From positions 5,103,269 through 5,167,268 of the forward strand of contig NW_017804464.1 in assembly GCF_001625305.1 (NCBI RefSeq): a DNA stretch of 64,000 nt, written 5' to 3'. The DNA comes from Branchiostoma belcheri (taxonomy: Eukaryota > Chordata > Leptocardii > Amphioxiformes > Branchiostomatidae). The position numbers and the translations under genes were made by a program. The notes beneath the pieces were generated by a model. It was not told where the DNA came from. It saw nothing but the letters and a program-made list of their open reading frames with translations, and made no database searches. Shown here one piece after another: positions 11,701 through 19,900 of this stretch; position 1 is the stretch's first letter, and the number at the start of each line of letters is the position of its first letter.

Positions 11701-13561
11701 GCATTGCCTCAAGAATGTTGAGCACAAACTTATCAGTGCCCTAGCATATCGAAATGGACCAATTGCAACAAAACAGTCAATGAAAACGTGTTTTACAGAT
11801 ATTGTTTAGCTTGACTTATATCTTGATCTTGCACAAATACATAGCTGTTTACTAGCCACCATAGCATGCCAAAAACTGGGGGGTTTGGAGGTCTTCAGGG
11901 TCTTTGGGATGTTTTATGTGCTATTTTCTGATTGCATATAGACAGCATAGCCGGCCTGGTGAATTACCAACGTTTTAGAACTGGGCTAATCAGAAAACAG
12001 CCGAAGACCACCAAACCCCCAGTTCTAGATCTATAAGCCAGCTACGGAGTCTGCTACTACTAGTATGTTACATAAGAATAACCCAGACCTGAACAAAAAT
12101 CTCTGAAAAATGTTATCAGTGAATTCACAGTTCCCGCTTGTTGAAACACCGTTAAGGTTTTAGTCTGACTTTCCCAATGCAAATACGCAATGGCATTGGC
12201 AGTCTTTCACTCAATTTGTGACTATAAAGAAAATGGAAACAAATTCTAGCATTTACCAATTAAAAAACGATCGTTCCATTTGTGCTCCCATCATCCCTTG
12301 CGCTTGCTGCGCCGCGAAGGGAGAGACGTTGGCTTTGATCCCTCCCGTTGCTATGGCGACGACGACGAGAGCGGCCGGGAAAATGGAGTCCAGCGTCTCC
12401 TTACTGGGGGAGTTTTCCGGCCCGAAGTAAGATTCGAACGGGAAGGCGACTGCGACCATGCAAGCCATTCCTAATGGAAACAAAAAAAAAAGTAGAGAAA
12501 TAAAGACTAAGATTTAACTTCCAACACTTAAACTACACAGACCTCACAGAGAGCTCACAGACCTACCCTGAACAGAGACGGGGGGCGACACAAGTTATCT
12601 GGCACGTATGACCCGCTACTACGGTCACGTGTCTCTGACGTCACGTTCCAAGAGTAGATGGTCCATTCCGTGAACAAAATTTGGGGTAAGTCCCATTTCT
12701 GTAGTCTAAATGTTGGAAGTTAAAACTTAGTCTTTATTTCATAATGACTTGTATCAACGCAGATGAACTTTTATGCTAAAAAAGTAGAGATTTCAAACTT
12801 TTTGAAAGTATAGTTTGTGTTTATCAGATAATTATGCTATGTCCATTGGCCTCATGTAAGCACTGACACGTTATAACACACACATACAAGTACATATACC
12901 ACGTTTATTCGTTTATTCGTTTGTTCATTCATTCATTCATCAATCCATCCATCCATCCATTCATTCATTCATTCATTCCGAAACCTTTTAGCCCTGCTGG
13001 GCTAATCTTCCAAGGCTCAAACACATACATTTAACAAGGCCCAGAAAAGGTGTCGTAAATACATTTAAAAAGACAAACTTACATCACAAACGTCAACAAT
13101 AAGCACACCAATCAACGTTAACAATTTTTCTTAACAATTAAAAATTTCCAACTTTCTTGAAACTATATTCACAGACACTCACCTACAAAATGGAGAAACG
13201 CGGTGGCACAGATCGCTCGGTACTTTCCGATCAGGCTGTCGGCAAGCACGCCTCCTAGCGGCGGCACGGTGCATCCCAGTCCGGTAAACAACAGACTAAG
13301 CGTGACTGCCTCCGTACTGGTATAATACAGATCCCTTGTACAGAACAACACCAAGTTGGCCACGGTAGCGTAGTACGCCACTCTCTCGCAAACCTCGATG
13401 GAAAATATCCCTATGATAGGCCCGAACGGCGGTTTTCTGTCCCGTGTTGTTGTGGGGCCCTTGTCGGTTCCAAGCAGCGGGATTCTTTCATTGTCGTCGT
13501 CTGAATTGTACCCAGAAGAAGGGCTAGAAGATATCTCATCTGCTGCGGCAAGCTCCGTCAT
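2715..13561 (-). CDS. proton-coupled peptide/histidine transporter, SLC15A3/SLC15A4-like
   Basis: Eight coding exons: 13183-13561, 12257-12470, 10414-10589, 7048-7253, 5781-5967, 4175-4378, 3789-3920, 2715-2953. They join in one frame of 1737 nt, giving 578 residues, close to vertebrate SLC15A3/A4. Such proteins move histidine and di/tripeptides with protons out of endolysosomes. Visible marks: an acidic dileucine sorting motif ERIPLL at residues 25-30; the POT-family motif ExxER (EVCER, 56-60) at the start of TM1; TGGIKANVSPF after TM4; FLQGER in the second half; about 12 hydrophobic segments. The C-terminal tail is acidic. The start ATG follows a splice acceptor (TTTCTTTCGTAG), so a 5' UTR exon is expected upstream, perhaps ending at 14709 (AAAG before GTACGT). 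Introns carry several fold-back repeats and a nested GPCR gene. The family call is firm; the paralogue is not settled. Confidence 0.9.
2973..3322. repeat. fold-back element (about 120 bp arms) in the last SLC15-like intron
   Basis: The left arm, read from CAAAAAGGAAAGGGCTAAAC through CCGTCAGCCTTGTTC, is mirrored at 3190-3322. The centre holds CACGTG twice and a GACGTCAC motif. It is followed by CATAATGAAG...AACACAGATGAACTTTCATG, a tail shared with the copies at 4851, 12501 and 18211. Confidence 0.8.
4483..4803. repeat. partial MITE, GGCCATGTTGATTTGAT family
   Basis: It matches the right three quarters of the element at 1291-1687: GGAAAACGAT, the GAAGAAGAAAATGTGAGG region, TTTTTATTCGCACGCTCGC, ending AATCAAATCAACACGGCCTT. 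The left terminus is replaced by sequence of the TTATGGATTGTGATGATATT family. Confidence 0.65.
4851..5204. repeat. fold-back element (about 110 bp arms)
   Basis: GTTTAAACTGTAATATC...CGACTGCACAACTCCAG on the left is mirrored by CTGGAGTTGTGCAGTCG...GATATTACAGTTTAAAC on the right. The loop includes ACAGAGACGGGGGGCG, CACGTG and TGACGTCAC, as in the copies at 2973 and 12501. It sits in the SLC15-like intron between exons at 5781 and 4378. Confidence 0.85.
6058..6337. repeat. near-perfect 280 bp palindrome (fold-back element)
   Basis: Arms of about 125 bp match almost without error: AGTTAAAACTTTAGATCCAA at the left, its complement at the right. The spacer is only about 20 bp (CACTGGCTCAAAGGTATC). 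The arms contain CACGTG and TGACGTC. A single arm of the same family lies at 29815-29968. Confidence 0.9.
7284..7575. repeat. dispersed repeat, TATGTTTACC...GCAAATGTTACTTCT family
   Basis: It runs from AACTAGAGAAGTAACATTTG to CCTTCGGTAAACATAATA. Relatives are at 22524-22786, 30172-30465 and 47269-47540, in both orientations. All share the block TCTGCTCTGTTAATTC, a tract of AAG/CTT triplets and a terminal AAACAATATGTTT. It is non-coding and MITE-like. Confidence 0.75.
8809..9987 (+). CDS. class A (rhodopsin-like) GPCR, intronless, unassigned ligand
   Basis: A single open frame of 392 residues. The N-terminus has several N-glycosylation sequons (N2, N7, N11, and NKT and NYS further on). Seven hydrophobic segments carry family marks: N68 in TM1, D96 in TM2 (LAVAD), D144-R145-Y146 closing TM3, FWLP in TM6 and N320-PVIY in TM7, followed by a basic helix 8. 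The usual TM3 disulphide Cys (3.25) is Val and TM5 lacks its Pro, as in melanocortin/S1P/LPA/cannabinoid/adenosine-cluster receptors; I infer a MECA-like receptor but cannot name a ligand. It lies wholly inside a 3160-base intron of the minus-strand SLC15-like gene and has no introns itself, suggesting arrival by retroposition. The long frame in another phase over 8868-9710 is an overlap artefact. Confidence 0.9.
   Translation: MNGSTVNLTGNSTGFETFWPCFLWHLENKTEYDLAVAACSHLPNYSLDENKKVGIASAAVGTVALLMNVVVLFGVLKNHQLSKPMYLFVANLAVADCVAGLFSFFFCASFQLELLPPWTVMGIYCIFFLVLVSSAVGVALLSVDRYLAILHPIFYQTRMSARHVAVSLGIAWPACVLACLSPLMGCIDTNTETCLIFMPVSYAILINTILLTAVVIVVFVNVRIFIELKKRLSRVGPTGNPQDDLPAREQRVAASQYQQIQNTWKMQVTVFILAAVFIIFWLPICIGSVRHLSCLAREGCEVEARPYWGFLIALCNSAINPVIYALRIKKIREAVHRRARRLANAVREKLGWSSNYVVNIQFLAGAGKMDAVAGPSTDNRTDQPPKCSQSKT
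10590..12256. other. intron of the SLC15-like gene
   Basis: Intron sequence without exons. It contains an AT dinucleotide run near 11606-11622, a degenerate GTTTTGTTGCATT direct repeat near 11660-11710 and the inverted repeat at 11872-12028. Confidence 0.5.
11872..12028. repeat. inverted repeat
   Basis: AACTGGGGGGTTTGGAGGTC at the left pairs with GACCACCAAACCCCCAGTT at the right, and an inner TTTTCTGATT pairs with AATCAGAAAA. About 155 bp in total, it could fold into a long hairpin. No other copy is seen here. Confidence 0.65.
12501..12737. repeat. fold-back element, decayed arms
   Basis: TAAAGACTAAGATTTAACTT at the left is mirrored by AAGTTAAAACTTAGTCTTTA at the right. The interior repeats ACAGAGACGGGGGGCGACAC, then CACGTG and TGACGTCACG, as in the copy at 2973. 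The shared tail CATAATGACTT...CAACGCAGATGAACTTT follows. Confidence 0.75.
12903..12978. repeat. tetranucleotide microsatellite (ATTC/ATCC)n
   Basis: Runs of GTTTATTC, then ATTC, ATCC and again ATTC repeats, in the intron between the first two SLC15-like coding exons. Confidence 0.85.
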
Positions 13562-14164
13562 ATCTACGAAAGAAACAAAGATATAAAACTCAGAACGCTG
13601 ACTAGACAAGTATCACTGCCCCCTTCCTGTAGTTCGTTTTGTTAATGAGCTGCTCATGAGGTGTGTAATCGTATTCAGTTGTAGTTCGGTTGAATGAACT
13701 GGTCACAAGACAAACTCCAGTCTCACATGACTGTCGGCGTCTTTTGTAAGAACTGTTTGGCCTTTATCGTGCGACACTTGTGAGAACAATTTACACAGTG
13801 CTGGCCACACAATGGGTGGTATCAATTTGTAATTAACTGCCTGGAAAATCTTCCTATTTCTATGCTTCAACGCAAAAATCAGATATATCTAACTGTTTTA
13901 ATCTACTTCTCCTTGAGGTTTTAGTTTAGATTGTAGTTTTACATGTACATGTAGTGATAATACTATTATAATGTAGCTATGGTCAAAAGGTGAAATCATT
14001 TGCTTTTAGTTTTAGTTGCGTCTTCTATAAGAATTTTTTCTTGGACGAAAATGGAAATCTTATAGTAGTCTGTACCAAAAGAGAACCTCAAATACTAACC
14101 ACCGCCACAGAAGATTCCTTGCATACTTAAATAGAATCTAATATCCTATGTAAAGGTTAAGCTA

Positions 14165-14245
14165 GGGAAGAACGTTAACCCAAGAATCGAACCCGTGACC
14201 TCTCGATTTCGTGTACACAAGCCTATCCACCTCGCTCGTCCTAAT
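14165..14245 (-). repeat. possible tRNA-derived SINE head
   Basis: On the minus strand a B-box-like GGTCACGGGTTCGATTC lies downstream of an A-box-like GGTGGATAGGC, at roughly tRNA spacing. I see no intact cloverleaf and no second copy, so this is a tentative SINE relic rather than a tRNA gene. Confidence 0.35.
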
Positions 14246-14462
14246 ACACTTTACAACGTACTCAGTATATGCGTGTGCCTTTCGCATAAAGCTTGAAGCA
14301 ATGTGATTTAAAAGTACCTGTTTAAAATCTCCTTGGTTAAAATGAATCATACACAAAAACGCAGGCTCAGGCAATATAACATTGAGGAAATAATATTGAA
14401 GTTGAACGAATGGGATTTTTATCATCTCCGACGGTCGACAGAGACAACTAAAACACTACACA

Positions 14463-14668
14463 AGGAAACGTAGCCTTCTGTGCATGCCTCCGGGTGGGTG
14501 GGAGTATTGATACTGCATTTTGCAGAGTTTTTTAACGGCCATCCTAAAACCAGCCGAAGAGAGAAAGTTTCCATCCGCCACGGCTGGTTGTAGGATGGTC
14601 GGCAATTAAAAGAACACGTTAAAAACTCTACAAAACGCAGTATCATCAAAACTTCCACCCGCCCGAAG
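14463..14668. repeat. inverted repeat in the divergent-gene spacer
   Basis: CGGGTGGGTGGGAGTATTGATACTGC on the left is the imperfect complement of GCAGTATCATCAAAACTTCCACCCGCCCG on the right, read in short blocks. The inner ACCAGCCG/CGGCTGGT pair extends the stem. MITE-like and non-coding. Confidence 0.65.
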
Positions 14669-14987
14669 GCCTGCAAAGGAGGCTAAAGCCAAAGTAAAGG
14701 AAACGTACCTTTAAACAGGAGTCCCTGGCCTAGAACACTGGATTCGTCGTCGATCTACGAGAGATTGCTAGTTTCAGCCTACATGTAGGGAAGCGATCTC
14801 ACCACTCTGTGTAAGTCGGGGACAAGCCAACGTCCGTGCGTGTTGGCGCGGTACCGGTCTATTTGTGTTTCTGAGCAAGCATGTGTGGACAACCTTGGCT
14901 GAACTGTGGCTTCTCGCACGGATGAATATCCCCGGTTGTGTACACAGAGTCCTTTAGGAAAAAACCACAAACATCCCATGACCGCCA

Positions 14988-15482
14988 TAAGGCCACAGCA
15001 AGTGATTTTTATGGATGGCATCAGCACGCGCATTGATTTTCGCCTGATTTTGGAAAAAAAAAAGAAATTTTATTGCCCTTTGACAGTGGTCGAAAATGGG
15101 CAAAATGCTGAAAATGGGCAAAATGGCATGCCTTGCCATGCTGTATGACAGATAAACATGAAGAGAGGAGACAAGAAAAGGCTGTGATTGATTGTTTTGA
15201 CTTTTACTTTGATGCAGTGATGTATTTCATTCCTTTTATATGTTCCCACTGAATCAAAACCATTTAATTGTACAATGATTGAAAACTACCCCTTTTCAAG
15301 GTTATTTCAGTGACAAATGGATGTTGTGATAGTTGGCAATAAAGTTAGCACAATATAGGAATCATTTCTTGTTCAACAGGGTTTATGATGTCAAAATATA
15401 GGAATCTTGTTATTTTGCCCTCTTGCATTAGATTTGGAGTCTGCGGAGGATGTCATCCATAAAATTTACTTGCTGTGGCCTA
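14988..15482. mobile_element. MITE, GGCCACAGCAAGT family
   Basis: Termini AGGCCACAGCAAGTGATTTT and AAATTTACTTGCTGTGGCCT are inverted repeats, with a second-layer motif ATGGATGGCATC / GATGTCATCCAT. The element is about 495 bp. Relatives are at 15590-16276, 1-212 and 35740-35882. No coding frame is present. Confidence 0.8.
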
Positions 15483-15589
15483 AGCCCTGTGTAAGCGTGA
15501 ACAAGGTGAAGGGTCAAGAAGCAACACTCGGAATAGACTTCGCTAAATGCCAATGGTGTGTGTGGGTGGGGGGGGGGGTTCTGACTTAG

Positions 15590-16276
15590 GCTACAGCAAG
15601 TAATTTTTATGGATAACATCGACGCACGCATATATGCAGGCGGCGGTTTGAGCGTACACTCCTCCAGGTGAGCGGACGTTCCTCCAGTTTTGAGCGTACA
15701 TTCCTCCGAAATCGGCGCACTTCTCAGGCGGCGGTTTGAGCGTACACTCCTCCAGGTGAGCGGACGTTCCTCCGGTTTTGAGCGTACATTCCTCCGAAAT
15801 CGGCGCACTTCAGTCGGCGGTTTGAGCGTACACTCCTCCAGGTGAGCGGACGTTCCTCCGGTTTGGAGCGTACATTCCTTCAAAATCGGCGCACTTCTCA
15901 GCATTAATTTTCGCATGATTTTGGGGAAAAAAAACAAGAAATTTTGTTGCCTTCTGACAGTGGTCAACATGCCGAAAATGGGCAAAGATGCCTGTTGCCA
16001 TGCCGGAAGGTGGATGGCAGATAGCTATGAAGAGAGGAGACAAGAAAAGGCTCTGATTTAATGTTTTCTTTCTTACTTTGATGCAGTGATATGTGATGCT
16101 GGTTGTGTATATGTGATGTAACCACTGAAGCAAAATCATTTGTACAACGATTAAGTCAAAATTTTAAATTGTAGGAACCTTGTTTTTTTCGGCCCGCCTT
16201 TTTTTTTCGCCCGCTCGCATTAGATTTGGAGTCTGCAGAGGATCTCATCCATAAAATTTACTTGCTGTGGCCTTAG
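15590..16276. mobile_element. MITE, GGCCACAGCAAGT family, with an internal minisatellite
   Basis: A second copy lies directly after the first, beginning TTAGGCTACAGCAAGTAATT and ending ATTTACTTGCTGTGGCCTTA. It is longer than its neighbour because of a tandem array at 15640-15900. The 3' half matches 35740-35882, including a TTTTTTCGGCCCGCC block. Confidence 0.8.
15640..15900. repeat. minisatellite, about 85-100 bp unit, three copies
   Basis: The unit GCGGTTTGAGCGTACACTCC, CCAGGTGAGCGGACGTTCC, TCCGGTTTTGAGCGTACATT, CGAAATCGGCGCACTTC is repeated three times with few changes. Inside each unit GAGCGTACA(C/T)TCCTCC occurs twice, so the unit itself grew from a shorter repeat. It creates a long spurious open frame on the minus strand. 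Confidence 0.85.
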
Positions 16277-16469
16277 GCCACACCGAGCTCCCCCACCTCA
16301 GTGAGGCCGGCATCGGATCTGAGGTTGTCAATTGTTGTTGTTCATTAATGTTGTTTATTAACATAGAAAATAAAATTACCCGAGATTACCTTTGCTTAAT
16401 GCAGAAAGACAGCATGTACAAAATGTGTATATGACGACATCGGTATTCTGCAAACATATGTAGAATACG

Positions 16470-16700
16470 TTCGCCAAGAATGTTATGTTTTCAGAGGCGA
16501 TCGTGTGTATGTCTGTGTTTGTGTGTGTCCGTCGATCTGTAAACACGATAACTCGAGAAGGCTTAAAGACTGTCTTGATACTTAGTAGGTTGGTAGGTCT
16601 TGATGATTGCCCCCTAGCACCTTGTTATGATACTGCAGCTGAACGTCTGGTTTTGATATCTCATGATCACCTGTTCCAGTCTTTTTTCCTAATCTCCAAG
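16470..16700 (+). repeat. fragment of the TACCTTCGCCAAG element
   Basis: TTCGCCAAGAATGTTATGTTTTCAG through TAAACACGATAACT and TACTGCAGC matches the start of the element at 23701-24611. It ends about 240 bases before the first coding exon of the GNAT/PARP gene and may lie in its promoter or 5' UTR. Confidence 0.6.
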
Positions 16701-16935
16701 CAGATCCCTCTCGGTGGCAAAAAGACAGTATCAAATTGGCCAGGCAGTATCCATTGGCCAGAGAAGCTCCGCGGCCACCGTTGGTGGAGGTCAGGACAGA
16801 AAAAACAAACAAACAACCGGCCATATATAAAATGGTAACGATCATTCCCCCACAACCTCTGCTTGGAGAGTACTTTTTCCCGCCAAGTCACCTTTGTCCT
16901 GTAACCTCTGACCCCGACAACAAAGCACCGGCAAC

Positions 16936-19900
16936 ATGGCGTCTCTCAGCGAGTCCCTGACGACCAAACTCCCTCCTGTCAAATTTCACTGTAGACAAGA
17001 CAAGACAAGGCCAAAGAAGCCGCCACAACCTCCTACAGACGACACAGAAGGTGCAGGACCTCCCCGGAAGGTTCAGAGACCAGTTGAAGTTACGGCGTCC
17101 CCCGTAATAGTGGATTTTCGGAGACTTTTGCAGAGCTCGAAAAGTTGCATCGATGTGGTACCTGGGGTAAGTCCGCGCTTTTTTACTCAAGAGTAACAAC
17201 GTTTAAAACATTTATCTAACTATTAGGACTAGAATTGCATAAACTTTACCTAGTATTTTTCCTAATTACTGAAACATGCAAACCAAACCAAAATCCAACC
17301 CCCTGTCTAGTCATTTGTTTGACCCAACACCCTACATGTAAATTGTAATCCAGACCGAACCCCCTTGCCTTAAAAAAACCTTATCGCCCATTTCTGAATC
17401 TTATACAAAGAGTATAGCGTTTTGCTTTTTTATCCCAGTCTCTTTTTTGAAGTGTAAGAACACAGTCACTCTTTTTGTTCTGAATTGCTCCATTGATGAG
17501 TCCACCTTTTGTGTCTTTCACCCCTTTGTAAAAAAATGTTTACAAAAATGTCATCAATTCAGAACATGCTTTTTAAAAAAGTCTTTCCACTATTTGCTTT
17601 AAGTTAAGTAAAGGCTTATAGGTGCATGGCACTGGTTACAATCATGTTAGCAGTCAATCAATTTTTTGCACTAATTTGCAGTAACTCTAAATGCAGAAAC
17701 TTTTGCGGCAGTTTAGAATTTTCACCTCTTAATGTGAATTCCTAACACTGCTATCAGGTGTTTTTAATTGTTCTATTTTACAATTCAGAATTGTTTTGAC
17801 AGTAAACTCCAAGCACCATGCACACTGCCTTTTCCCTCCTACTGCAAAATACTAGTATTAGGAAAAAAAAAGATGTGTTTCCTGTTCCAGTCCTGAAAAA
17901 AATAGGGTTGATATATAGGAAGGGATTATCTTTCTTTTCTTTTTTTTTAAAGACTTTGGCAATCAAATGATTCAAGGGGTTCCTTGCTTATAATACAATA
18001 CAGTTTAACGAAGTAACAATTGCATGAGGACACTACTTTCGATGCCAGTGTTTAAACTCAAACTCAAAAAGAAAGCTGATGTTTCATCACTAAGGTGTCA
18101 GAAAATGTCGATCAGCTAAAAAAATTTATGTCCTTTGCAGGGGTCCACACAAAAAAAAGGCTAAGGTCGACAGTTTTGTCAAGGGTCAGTCGGTAAACAG
18201 GAAACACAACATAGTAAAACGTTAAACTTTATTCCAACGCATAGTTTACAGAGAGATCAAATTTTCAGCGACCACTGTCGCCTTCATCAGGATAATTAAT
18301 GACCAATCACTTCACAACGTGATCTCGCGAGAGTTACGGTTTACAAACATGTGACCTTATTCACACGAGACTTAACTGATACGTGACGTAAGCAATTGAT
18401 CAAAAGTTCCAGGGAGTTTGTAAAGTTGTGAAGTGATTGGTCATAAATTATCCTGATGAAGGCAACAGTGGTCACTTATAATTTGATCTCTCTGTGAACT
18501 GCGTGTTGGAATAAAGTTTAACGTTTTACTATGATTACTATCAACACAGATGAACTTTCATGATAATCTAATTGTTTCCTAGGCCTTATAGAACCCCTTT
18601 TCCCAATGGCAGGTCCCAAACAAAGATCTACTACATGCTGTTGTGGCGCTGTACGATGTGTCACTTCCTGACGTCGGAGAGGAATTTCTTTATGCGACCG
18701 TCTGTGCCAAGTGGTCCAAGACTATCCTCGTGCTCAGGGACTCAGGAGGTACTTAGGCTCGAGTGGTTTTTGTATGTGCAGGGGTGCCAAGGATCATTAG
18801 GATTTTACGGAATTCTTACGAATTTTACTGAATTTTACAAGATACACACAGTTTATCACAAGAAAACATAAAATTATGAATTTTACAGAATTCATATGAT
18901 CCATTACTTGGAAACATACCATCCTTACTGATTTGGTCACCTACACCCTTATCACCAAATTAGTACCCCGGTAAGGATCGTAGGTTTCTGAGTAAATAAA
19001 TGGATTGTATGAATTCCGTAAAATTCCTATGTTTCCTTTTCATGAATCGTAACTATGTATTCTGTAAAATTTGTATGGATTCTGTAAAATTCGTATGAAT
19101 TCCGTAAAATCTGTATGAATACAGTAGTCATACATGGAGACAATATATTTTGTGGTGTCATGAATTCATAGTGGAGAGGTAACTATATAGTAATTTAACA
19201 AAAAAAAAATAAAATCATCTCTAAGTTTTCAAGATTTAAATTCTTCTGAGCAATGACTATACCTGGCAAAGCCCATCTTAAATTCAGCTAACGAAAGAGT
19301 AGCTGAATTTCTCTGAAAGGGTGTTACATGTATTACCCTGACCAATTAATACAGTCAGCAGATGATATAATGATACCTGTAAAATGTAATATGTGAAAGC
19401 TATTTCAATAAAGGACTTTTGCATGTACTGATAATAAGTGATATATTGTTCTGTACGTAGGATATTTTCGTTGTACCCATGTATATTTGTCTGTATATCT
19501 ACATGTCTTAGACCTTACGAAAGTCGCTGTACTTTTTGATGTGTCAATAAAGTTCTCTCTATATATTATTCTATCCCCTGTAGAAGTAGTAGAGGAGCTG
19601 TGTAAGTCACATCCTGTAGGAGGCATCTCGGCCACCAGTAGTACTCAGGACTCAGGCATAGCTGAGGGAGACACCGGGCAGCAGGGTGGGAGGGGGGCAG
19701 ACCAGAAGAAAGAAGACGAAGACAAGAGAAGATTTGCCGACGTCTTCAGTGACTCAGACTCAAGTGAGGGGTCCAGTAGGTGTGTACTTATTATCTCTTA
19801 TTATAAATAGCTCTTGAGATTATGATTATGATTATGACATTGATAATTATATTTTTCATTAGACTAAATGGATGAAGATCATATGCTTTCCAATGACAGT

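Noticed and set aside
14709-14800. 5' UTR exon of the SLC15-like gene
   Set aside because: The donor (AAAG before GTACGT) is plausible, but nothing else fixes its start or its use, so it is only mentioned with the gene.
15428-15985. 185-residue minus-strand open frame with repeated EECTLK peptides
   Set aside because: It covers the MITE minisatellite and MITE ends on both sides; the peptide repeat only reflects the DNA repeat.
16485-16838. 117-residue plus-strand open frame before the GNAT/PARP gene
   Set aside because: Mostly TACCTTCGCCAAG repeat sequence; its peptide is also seen in the non-coding copies.
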